From Bacteroidales bacterium M3 (GTDB taxonomy: Bacteria > Bacteroidota > Bacteroidia > Bacteroidales > Muribaculaceae), in the NCBI GenBank assembly GCA_001689445.1, contig LUJN01000043.1, positions 14,025 through 33,699 on the forward strand: a stretch of DNA of 19,675 bases, given 5' to 3'. Below are positions 13,303 through 19,675 of the stretch, one piece after another. Numbering within the stretch: position 1 is the stretch's first letter; each line of letters opens with the position of its first letter. Both the position numbers and the translations under genes were made by a program. Under the pieces are notes generated by a model. That model was not told the DNA's origin and made no database searches. It worked only from the letters and a program-made list of their open reading frames with translations.

Positions 13303-14703
13303 ATGGTCATCACGAAAATTGTCCCGGCCCATAGCTTCGCCAAGTGGCTGCTTGGCCTGATAAACAGTGTCCTCACACCGCTCGGCATCTCGCCCTCGGG
13401 AGTGGTCAGCGAGGTGTGCTACATCATTGTGATAGCGGCGATAGCCATAGTGCTCGGGTGGGTATTCCGCAAGATTTTCATCTTCATCACGCGGAAAATC
13501 ATGAATATACGCTTCCCCATGATTGCCGCCGAGATAACCCATTGGAAAGTGATACGCCGTTGCGGGATGCTCATCCCGCCGTTGGTGTTCCTCGCCCTGA
13601 TACCGTTTGCCTTTGACAGCGACGGTAAGACGCTGACTATCATACGCAGCCTTGTGTTCATATACTTCGCCATAGTCATGGCCATGGCCGTGAACGCCAT
13701 CTTAGGGTTTATCTGGGAGCACTACAACAACCGCCACAACACCAAAAACCTGCCGTTGAAAGGCATCCTCGACGTGGGACAGATCATCGTGTGGGTCATC
13801 ACCATCATAGTCATCGTGTCGCTCATACTCGGCAAGTCACCGGCGGCGCTGCTCACGGGACTTGGCGCGTTTGCGGCGGTGCTGATGCTGATATTCAAGG
13901 ACAGCATCCTCGGGCTTGTCGCCGGGGTGCAGTTGTCGGAGAACGACATGCTGCGCGTGGGCGACTGGATATCGGTGCCCGACACGGTGGCCAACGGTAT
14001 CGTGATAGACGTGTCGCTCGACGTCGTGAAGATACGCAACTGGGACAATACCGTCGTGATGATGCCGCCCTACCGCCTCGTATCTACATCGTTTGTCAAC
14101 TGGCGGTGCATGACCGACACCGGCAGCCGACACATGGACGCGGCGGTGTGCATCGACACCAACACCGTCCAGCCATGTTCCGACGCGCTGTTGACGCAGG
14201 TCAAGACCGCGCTGCCGGTCATGGCCGACTTTATCGATACCAAACTCAAGCAACGTGCCGCAGGCGACACCTCCAACGTGTTCAACCAGGCGGCAGGCGT
14301 CGACGGCACCATCGACACCAATCTCGGGTTGCTCCGCGCCTACCTCTACATCTACCTGCGCCGACACCCCTACATCGACCTTGCCAACACGCTGCTCATC
14401 AGCCTCAAGCCGCCGACGCCGCAGGGCTATCCCCTCGACATCTACTGCTACATGTCGACCGCCGACTGGAATGCATTCGAGGCCATCAAGGCCGACATAC
14501 TCGAACACGTGGCAGCCATCGCCCCGACATTCGGCCTGAGCATCTACGCGCAGCCATCGTCGCGCGACATGGCCGACCTCGGCGCCAACCCGCGCCGCTG
14601 GAACCCCTACTACGGCACCGGCCCATTCTTCACCCCAACCCCCAAGCCTGCCACCAACAAACCCTCGGTCGACGTCAACCCTTACGCCCCACTCGCCGAA
14701 TAA
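13303..14703 (+). CDS. YbdG/MscM-type small-conductance mechanosensitive channel
   Basis: Predicted 466-aa inner-membrane channel of the MscS superfamily, YbdG subgroup, which releases solutes on hypo-osmotic shock. Five membrane helices are visible: about 35-63, 87-105, 112-138, 155-177 and the pore helix 180-210 (PAALLTGLGAFAAVLMLIFKDSILGLVAGVQ, with the Gly/Ala packing typical of MscS TM3). The MscS beta domain follows with LRVGDWISVPDTVANGIVIDVSLDVVKIRNWDNTVVMMPPYRLV (217-260), including the 'N-W-D-N-T' and 'P' strand characteristic of YbdG-like proteins. The large C-terminal alpha/beta cytosolic domain runs to about 420, and a Pro-rich tail ends the protein. ATG 13303 gives the full first helix. 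A hairpin at 14720-14763 follows. Confidence 0.9.
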   Translation: MVITKIVPAHSFAKWLLGLINSVLTPLGISPSGVVSEVCYIIVIAAIAIVLGWVFRKIFIFITRKIMNIRFPMIAAEITHWKVIRRCGMLIPPLVFLALIPFAFDSDGKTLTIIRSLVFIYFAIVMAMAVNAILGFIWEHYNNRHNTKNLPLKGILDVGQIIVWVITIIVIVSLILGKSPAALLTGLGAFAAVLMLIFKDSILGLVAGVQLSENDMLRVGDWISVPDTVANGIVIDVSLDVVKIRNWDNTVVMMPPYRLVSTSFVNWRCMTDTGSRHMDAAVCIDTNTVQPCSDALLTQVKTALPVMADFIDTKLKQRAAGDTSNVFNQAAGVDGTIDTNLGLLRAYLYIYLRRHPYIDLANTLLISLKPPTPQGYPLDIYCYMSTADWNAFEAIKADILEHVAAIAPTFGLSIYAQPSSRDMADLGANPRRWNPYYGTGPFFTPTPKPATNKPSVDVNPYAPLAE

Positions 14704-14719
14704 CCCAGCCTTGCCAGTT

Positions 14720-14763
14720 CAAAGTGCAGAGTTAGTGCCGAAAACTTTGAACTCTGCACTTTG
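14720..14763 (+). terminator. 14-bp hairpin after the mechanosensitive channel gene
   Basis: CAAAGTGCAGAGTT (14720-14733) pairs exactly with AACTCTGCACTTTG (14750-14763) around a 16-nt loop, 17 nt after the stop. No strong U-tract follows. The right arm region carries the dispersed CTTTGAACTcTGCACT motif also present at 12475-12490. Confidence 0.55.
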
Positions 14764-14774
14764 GTCTTTGCACT

Positions 14775-14813
14775 AAAAAAGCGATGGCCGACATTACTGT
14801 CGGCCATCGCTTT
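14775..14813 (-). terminator. Intrinsic terminator of tRNA-Pro (bidirectional stem)
   Basis: AAAGCGATGGCCGACA (14778-14793), TTAC loop, exact complement at 14798-14813. On the minus strand it is followed by a T6 tract (complement of 14775-14780), just downstream of the tRNA 3' end. This is the strongest classical terminator in the window. Confidence 0.85.
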
Positions 14814-14820
14814 GCTCAAG

Positions 14821-14896
14821 TCGGGGTGACAAGATTCGAACTTGCGACCACACGCCCCCCAGACGCGTACTCTAAACCGGGCTGAGCTACACCCCG
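14821..14896 (-). tRNA. tRNA-Pro (anticodon GGG)
   Basis: A 76-nt cloverleaf reads on the minus strand: acceptor CGGGGTG/CACCCCG with discriminator A at 14821, T8-A9, D-stem GCTC/GAGT, anticodon loop CTGGGGG giving GGG, and T-arm with GTTCGAATC. CCA is not encoded. A -7 element (TACCTTTGC) lies 24 nt upstream and a U-tract terminator immediately downstream, so it is a single-gene unit. Confidence 0.93.
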
Positions 14897-14898
14897 AT

Positions 14899-14916
14899 GC
14901 TTTTGCTTTCAAAAGC
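14899..14916 (-). other. Small inverted repeat in the tRNA-Pro leader
   Basis: GCTTTTG-CTTT-CAAAAGC, 7-bp arms, between the tRNA 5' end and its promoter. It could act as a processing hairpin in the precursor; this is inference. Confidence 0.35.
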
Positions 14917-14919
14917 GAT

Positions 14920-14928
14920 GCAAAGGTA
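14920..14928 (-). promoter_or_regulatory. -7 element of tRNA-Pro
   Basis: The minus strand reads TACCTTTGC, an exact TAnnTTTGC match, 24 nt upstream of the mature tRNA 5' end. Between here and the gyrB promoter (14929-15062) I see only AT-rich intergenic DNA. Confidence 0.65.
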
Positions 14929-15062
14929 TGTACTTTCGATGTAACATGCAAGAGGCAGATACGATATTTTACATTATTTCACATTTTTCTTGATGCAAAA
15001 CATCTCCTTTAACATCCGCAAACCATCTAAGAGACAATACGATAGCCTTTTGGCATGAAAAG

Positions 15063-15094
15063 GTTGCGCAGGTGGCGTTTTTTTTGTAATTTTG
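15063..15094 (+). promoter_or_regulatory. gyrB promoter
   Basis: A TTG-type -33 element (GTTG, 15063-15066), 20-nt spacer with a T-run, and -7 element TAATTTTG (15087-15094), 47 nt before the gyrB start codon. Confidence 0.6.
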
Positions 15095-15141
15095 TTTGCT
15101 CATAGCAATGGAAACGACAAAAAACATCATAAGCAACAATT

Positions 15142-17073
15142 ATGGCAGAAATCGAAGAGGAATATAGCGCCAGTAACATTCAGGTGCTTGAAGGACTCGA
15201 AGCCGTGCGCAAACGCCCGGCCATGTATATCGGCGACATAAGCGTCAAGGGACTCCACCACCTTGTCTACGAGGTGGTCGACAACTCCATTGACGAGGCT
15301 CTCGCCGGATACGCCACCCATATAGAAGTGACCATCAACGAGGACAACTCGATAACGGTCGTCGACAACGGCCGAGGCATCCCTGTCGACATGCACGAGA
15401 AGGAGCACAAGAGCGCCCTTGAGGTCGTGCTGACCGTGCTCCATGCCGGAGGCAAGTTTGACAAAGGCTCCTACAAGGTGTCGGGCGGCCTGCATGGCGT
15501 CGGCGTGTCATGCGTCAACGCCCTGTCGACCTACCTCCGTGCCGAAGTGCGCCGTGGAGGCAACATCTACATGCAGGAGTACTCCTGCGGCAAGCCCACA
15601 TCCGAACTTCAGGTCATCGGCACATGCGAGCACACCGGCACGAGCATCACGTTCAAGCCTGACGGCTCGATATTCACCGTCACCGAGTATGACTATGACA
15701 CGCTCGCCAACCGTCTGCGCGACCTGGCGTTCCTCAACGCCGGCATCACCCTGTCGCTCACCGACCGCCGCGACCTCGACGAGAATGGCAACCCGCGCTA
15801 CGAGGTTTTCCACAGCGACAGCGGACTGAGGGAGTTTGTCGAGTACATCGATGCCCGCAAGGAGTCGCTTATCAACGACGTCATCCACCTCAACACCGAG
15901 CGTCAGGGCATCCCCGTGGAGGTAGCGTTGACCTACAACACGTCGTTCAACGAGAACATATACTCGTTTGTCAACAACATCAACACCATCGAGGGGGGCA
16001 CCCACCTCACCGGCTTCCGTCGCGGACTTACCACGACACTAAAGAAGTATGCCGAGGACTCCAAGATGCTTGAGAAAGTGAAAATAGACATCGACCCCGC
16101 CGATTTCCGCGAGGGCTTGACCGCCGTCGTGTCGGTAAAGGTGATGGAGCCGCAGTTTGAAGGACAGACCAAGACCAAGCTCGGCAACAACGAGGTGGTC
16201 GGGGCTGTGAGCCAGGCTGTGTCAGAAGCTCTGAAGTTCTACCTTGAGGAGCATCCCAAGCAGGCCAAGGTAATCGTCGAGAAGGTGATACTTGCCGCCC
16301 AGGCACGCCACGCGGCCTACAACGCCCGCGTCAAGATACAGCGCAAGTCGCCCCTGTCGGGCGGCGGCCTCCCCGGCAAGCTCGCCGACTGCTCGTCGCG
16401 CACCGCCGAGGACTGCGAGCTGTTCATCGTCGAGGGTGACTCGGCAGGCGGCACGGCCAAGCAGGGCCGCGACCGCCGCTTCCAGGCCATCCTCCCCATC
16501 CGAGGCAAGATACTCAACGTCGAGAAAGCCATGGACCACAAGGTGTTTGAGAGCGAGGAAATCACCAACCTCTTCCGCGCCATGCGCGTCACCGTCGGCA
16601 CCGAGAACGACCCCAAGGAGGTCAACCTTTCGCGCCTCGCCTACCACAAGATAATCATCATGACCGATGCCGATGTCGACGGCAGCCACATCGACACGCT
16701 GTTGATGACATTCTTCTTCCGCCGTATGCGCCCCATCATCGAGATGGGCTACCTCTACCTTGCCACACCGCCGCTCTACAAGTGCACACGCGGCAAGACC
16801 GAGGAATATTGCTGGACCGAGGGGCAGGTGCAACAGTTTATCGACCGCAACGGACCCAATACCAAAGTGATGCGATTCAAGGGTCTCGGCGAGATGAGCT
16901 CCGAGGAGCTGCGCAACACCACTATGGACCCGGGCCAGCGTCTGCTCAAGCAGGTGCAGATAAGCGATGCCGCCGAGGCCGACCGCATCTTCTCCATGCT
17001 CATGGGCGAGGAGGTAGGCCCGCGCCGCGACTTCATCGAGGCCAACGCCAACTACGCCAACATCGACGCATAA
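15142..17073 (+). CDS. gyrB: DNA gyrase subunit B
   Basis: Predicted 643-aa ATPase/TOPRIM subunit of DNA gyrase, which together with GyrA introduces negative supercoils. The GHKL ATPase domain shows VRKRPAMYIGD (22-32), YEVVDNSIDEA with catalytic-pocket Asn48, DNGRGIPVD (75-83) and the GGKFDKGSYKVSGGLHGVGVS lid (103-123). The transducer domain follows. The TOPRIM domain carries the metal/acid residue motif EGDSAGG (Glu431), PIRGKILNVEKA, and DADVDGSHI (Asp509, Asp511, Asp513). The C-terminus has RFKGLGEMS and ends with the short GyrB tail. The length is that of the short GyrB class without the E. coli-type insert. GyrB is favoured over ParE by the 'V-S-G-G-L-H-G-V-G' context and overall similarity to Bacteroidetes GyrB. 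The protein starts MAEIEEEYSASNIQVLEGLE. Confidence 0.96.
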   Translation: MAEIEEEYSASNIQVLEGLEAVRKRPAMYIGDISVKGLHHLVYEVVDNSIDEALAGYATHIEVTINEDNSITVVDNGRGIPVDMHEKEHKSALEVVLTVLHAGGKFDKGSYKVSGGLHGVGVSCVNALSTYLRAEVRRGGNIYMQEYSCGKPTSELQVIGTCEHTGTSITFKPDGSIFTVTEYDYDTLANRLRDLAFLNAGITLSLTDRRDLDENGNPRYEVFHSDSGLREFVEYIDARKESLINDVIHLNTERQGIPVEVALTYNTSFNENIYSFVNNINTIEGGTHLTGFRRGLTTTLKKYAEDSKMLEKVKIDIDPADFREGLTAVVSVKVMEPQFEGQTKTKLGNNEVVGAVSQAVSEALKFYLEEHPKQAKVIVEKVILAAQARHAAYNARVKIQRKSPLSGGGLPGKLADCSSRTAEDCELFIVEGDSAGGTAKQGRDRRFQAILPIRGKILNVEKAMDHKVFESEEITNLFRAMRVTVGTENDPKEVNLSRLAYHKIIIMTDADVDGSHIDTLLMTFFFRRMRPIIEMGYLYLATPPLYKCTRGKTEEYCWTEGQVQQFIDRNGPNTKVMRFKGLGEMSSEELRNTTMDPGQRLLKQVQISDAAEADRIFSMLMGEEVGPRRDFIEANANYANIDA

Positions 17074-17098
17074 GTTTGAAATCATTTCACGACCGAAC

Positions 17099-17138
17099 AA
17101 CAGGGGACGCTTTTCCGACGCGGCAAGCGTCCCCTGTT
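17099..17138 (+). terminator. 14-bp hairpin after gyrB
   Basis: AACAGGGGACGCTT (17099-17112) pairs exactly with AAGCGTCCCCTGTT (17125-17138) around a 12-nt loop, 26 nt after the gyrB stop. No U-tract. The remaining gap to rnr (17139-17240) contains AT-rich DNA, with no promoter element I could assign with confidence. Confidence 0.6.
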
Positions 17139-17240
17139 CCATAACAATCACTACCCTCATAACAATACCCCCTCAACGGGCGTTATACAATATATAAGAT
17201 ATAAGAAAGCGTACACCTATACAAGCAAACACTTATCGAC

Positions 17241-19490
17241 ATGGCAAAGAAATCAGCCTCCCCCAACCGCACTTCCGCGACCGAGATGCGCCGCCGAGTG
17301 GAACTATACATCGACCGACAGCAGAACAACACGTTCAACTACAAGCAGGTGGCACACGCAATCGATGCCCTCACCGGCCCGCAGCAACGCCTCATCGCCG
17401 AGATACTCGCCGACATGGCGGCATCGGGCGAGCTGATAGAGACCACCCCGGGAAAATACAAGGCCCCCCAGCGCAACAACGTCACCACGGGCACATTCGT
17501 GCGCCGCTCCAACGGCAAGAACTCAGTCATCACCGACGATGACGAGGAGGCGATATTTGTCGCCGAGCGCAACTCCATGCACGCCCTCAATGGCGACCGC
17601 GTGAAAGTACACATAGCCGCACGCCGCCGCGGTGCCGAGCCGGAGGCCGAGGTGATAGAGATTATCGAGAAGAAAGACCAGGTGTTTATAGGCACACTAC
17701 AGGTGGAGAAACATTTCGGCTACCTGCTGACCGACTCCAAGTACCTCGCCACCGACATCTTCATTCCACGCTCCAAGCTAAAGGGGGGCAAGACGGGCGA
17801 CAAGGCGATAGTGAAAATCACCGACTGGCAGGACGACGCCAAGAATCCCCGTGGCGAGGTTATCGACATTCTCGGCACAAGCGGCGAGAACAACGCCGAA
17901 ATGCATGCAATCCTTGCCGAGTTTGGCCTCCCCTACCGCTACCCCGAGAACGTCACCAAGGCAGCCGACAAGATAGACGCAGGCATCACACCCGAGGAAA
18001 TTGCCAAGCGTGTCGACATGCGGGGCGTGACGACATTCACCATCGATCCCCGTGACGCCAAGGACTTTGACGACGCGCTCTCTATACGCCGCCTCCCCAA
18101 CGGGCATTATGAAGTCGGGGTGCATATCGCCGACGTGACCCACTACGTCAAGCCCGACACTCTCATCGACCGCGAGGCGCAGAAACGCGCCACGTCGGTC
18201 TACCTTGTCGACCGCACCGTCCCGATGCTCCCCGAGCATCTGTGCAACGGCATCTGTTCGCTGCGTCCCGACGAGGAGAAGCTTGCGTTCTCCTGCATAT
18301 TCGAGATGGACGAGAACGCCAATGTCCTCGACTCCCGGATATGCCGCACGGTCATCAAGAGCGACCGCCGCTTCACCTACGAGGAAGCCCAGGATGTCAT
18401 CGAGACCGGCAAGGGTGACTTCAATGAGGAGATACTGACCCTCGATCAGATGGCAAAGAAGCTGCGCCAACGGCGTTTCGACGAAGGGTCGGTTGAGTTT
18501 GACCGTGTAGAGGTGCGTTTTGAAATCGACGAGGAGGGCCATCCCGTCGGAGTGTTCTTCAAGGAATCCAAGGAGGCCAACAAACTTGTCGAGGAATTCA
18601 TGCTCCTGGCCAACAAGACCGTGGCCTCATTCATCGGCAAAGTCGAGGGACGCAAGAAGGCAAAGGCATTCGTATACCGCGTCCACGACCAGCCCGACCC
18701 CGGCAAGCTCGCCGATTTCTCGGCCCTGTCGCGCAACTTCGGCTACAAGGTCAAGTCGCAGGGTTCGGCCAAGGAGGTCAACCGCTCAATCAACAAGATG
18801 CTCAAGGATGTCAAGGGACGCGGCGAGGAAAACCTGCTGTCGACCCTGGCGATACGCTCGATGGCAAAGGCTGTCTACACCACGCACAACATCGGCCACT
18901 ACGGCCTCGCGTTTGACTACTATACCCACTTCACCTCCCCTATACGCCGCTATCCCGACATGATGGTGCACCGCCTGCTGGAACGCTATCTTGCCGGAGG
19001 CCGCAGTGCCAACCTCGCCAAATTGGAGGAACAGTGCAAGCACTCGAGCGAGATGGAGCAGCTTGCCGCCAACGCCGAGCGCGCCTCCATCAAGTACAAG
19101 CAGGTCGAATATCTCGGCGACCATCTCGGCGAGGCCTACGAGGGTGTAATCTCGGGCGTGACCGAGTGGGGCCTCTACGTCGAGCTTGACGAGAACAAGT
19201 GCGAGGGCCTTGTGCCCGTGCGCGACCTCGCCGACGACTACTACGAGTTTGACGAGAAAAACTACTGCCTCACGGGTCGCCGCAACCACAACCGCTACCG
19301 CCTTGGCGACAAGGTGAGGGTGAAGGTTGCCCGCGCCAACCTTGAACGCAAGCAGCTCGACTTTGCCCTCGTTGACGACATGGGACGTCCCCTCCACGAG
19401 GACACAAAGGCCGCTGCCGTCCAGTCACTCAACAGCGGGGGCGCCCCCAAGAAGCGCAACAACGCCAAGCGCCCCTCCCGCAAGAAATAG
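17241..19490 (+). CDS. rnr: Ribonuclease R
   Basis: Predicted 749-aa processive 3'-5' exoribonuclease of the RNase II/R family, acting in the cytosol on structured RNA in mRNA decay and rRNA/tmRNA quality control. The N-terminal helix-turn-helix-like region (about 12-75) is followed by cold-shock-like OB domains (KYKAPQRNNVTTGTFVRRSNGKNSVI; KHFGYLLTDSKYLATDIFIPRSKLKGG). The RNB catalytic domain has DPRDAKDFDDALSI with the four metal-binding aspartates Asp269, Asp275, Asp277 and Asp278, then VGVHIADVTHYV and the conserved HYGLAFDYYTHFTSPIRRYPDMMVHRLL segment. The S1 domain lies at about 631-712 (YEGVISGVTEWGLYVEL) and a Lys/Arg-rich tail ends the protein, as typical of RNase R rather than RNase II. 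Start ATG 17241 gives the usual basic N-terminus. Confidence 0.95.
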   Translation: MAKKSASPNRTSATEMRRRVELYIDRQQNNTFNYKQVAHAIDALTGPQQRLIAEILADMAASGELIETTPGKYKAPQRNNVTTGTFVRRSNGKNSVITDDDEEAIFVAERNSMHALNGDRVKVHIAARRRGAEPEAEVIEIIEKKDQVFIGTLQVEKHFGYLLTDSKYLATDIFIPRSKLKGGKTGDKAIVKITDWQDDAKNPRGEVIDILGTSGENNAEMHAILAEFGLPYRYPENVTKAADKIDAGITPEEIAKRVDMRGVTTFTIDPRDAKDFDDALSIRRLPNGHYEVGVHIADVTHYVKPDTLIDREAQKRATSVYLVDRTVPMLPEHLCNGICSLRPDEEKLAFSCIFEMDENANVLDSRICRTVIKSDRRFTYEEAQDVIETGKGDFNEEILTLDQMAKKLRQRRFDEGSVEFDRVEVRFEIDEEGHPVGVFFKESKEANKLVEEFMLLANKTVASFIGKVEGRKKAKAFVYRVHDQPDPGKLADFSALSRNFGYKVKSQGSAKEVNRSINKMLKDVKGRGEENLLSTLAIRSMAKAVYTTHNIGHYGLAFDYYTHFTSPIRRYPDMMVHRLLERYLAGGRSANLAKLEEQCKHSSEMEQLAANAERASIKYKQVEYLGDHLGEAYEGVISGVTEWGLYVELDENKCEGLVPVRDLADDYYEFDEKNYCLTGRRNHNRYRLGDKVRVKVARANLERKQLDFALVDDMGRPLHEDTKAAAVQSLNSGGAPKKRNNAKRPSRKK

Positions 19491-19564
19491 CTGCGTCCTA
19501 ATGCTGTTCACTTAAGGTGAGGTAGAGGGTGTGTTGCAAAGCCCGATAGATTGCAGATAAAGGA

Positions 19565-19644
19565 GTAGGGACGCTACCTGTAGCGTCCGCCAATCGTCCA
19601 TATACCAAAATATTATCCGCGGACGTTCCAGGGAACGTCCCTAC
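19565..19644. repeat. Short composite palindromic (REP-like) element after rnr
   Basis: The left palindrome (19565-19590) begins GTAGGGACG and ends CGTCCGC; the right palindrome (19617-19644) is inverted and ends CGTCCCTAC. The outer 9 nt and inner CGTCCGC blocks are identical inverted copies, while the hairpin tips differ (CTAC/GTAG versus TTCC/GGAA) yet each remains paired. It is the same architecture as 12259-12461, with a shorter spacer. It may also terminate rnr. No gene is seen in 19491-19675. Confidence 0.65.
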
Positions 19645-19675
19645 ATCTCAAGCCAATTGGTGAGTTTTGAAACAC

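Noticed and set aside
13791..14735. 314-aa plus-strand frame within the mechanosensitive channel
   Set aside because: Arg/His-rich frame-shifted shadow of the YbdG-like gene.
16222..17160. 312-aa minus-strand frame opposite gyrB
   Set aside because: Antisense shadow of a conserved essential gene.
17778..18542. 254-aa minus-strand frame opposite rnr
   Set aside because: Antisense shadow of RNase R.

Overview
The window looks like a chromosomal segment of a Bacteroidales bacterium, most likely a Muribaculaceae-type gut commensal. The reasons are: Bacteroidetes-type promoters (-7 element TAnnTTTG, sometimes with a TTTG-like -33 element) in front of most transcription units; SusE/SusF-like secreted proteins ending in a T9SS-like C-terminal segment; BspA-type leucine-rich repeats; a short (643 aa) GyrB; and A-rich leaders without clear Shine-Dalgarno sequences. 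The assignment is inference from these traits, since no 16S gene is present.

Layout. Positions 53-5314 (minus strand) hold three consecutive paralogous secreted proteins built from 5, 2 and 3 copies (in transcription order) of one SusE/SusF-like domain. Each has a signal peptide and a short C-terminal sorting-like domain, and perfect hairpins separate the genes. Positions 5421-10499 (minus strand) hold a compact phage-like head cassette in two transcription units: scaffold-like acidic protein, HK97-type major capsid protein with an N-terminal membrane segment, head-tail adaptor-like protein and portal protein (10464 to 6493), then two small orphan proteins (6368 to 5421). The two unit promoters share a 14-bp identical block. 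No terminase, protease, tail, lysis, integrase or replication gene is visible. This cassette is the most unusual part of the window and could be a domesticated capsid system, a gene-transfer-agent-like remnant or a decayed prophage.

Positions 10605-12248 (plus strand) carry a six-TM voltage-gated-channel-like protein with an altered selectivity filter, then a cytosolic BspA-like leucine-rich-repeat protein with a textbook Bacteroidetes promoter. Positions 12259-12461 are a palindrome-rich composite repeat, of which a structural relative lies at 19565-19644. Positions 12458-13194 (minus strand) encode two small single-TM proteins, one of only 53 aa. Positions 13303-14703 (plus strand) encode a YbdG-type mechanosensitive channel.

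The right part is conserved housekeeping DNA: tRNA-Pro(GGG) with an intrinsic terminator (minus strand), gyrB (15142-17073) and rnr encoding RNase R (17241-19490). These core genes, together with normal-looking channels around the head cassette, suggest that the cassette sits stably in the chromosome rather than inside a complete prophage.
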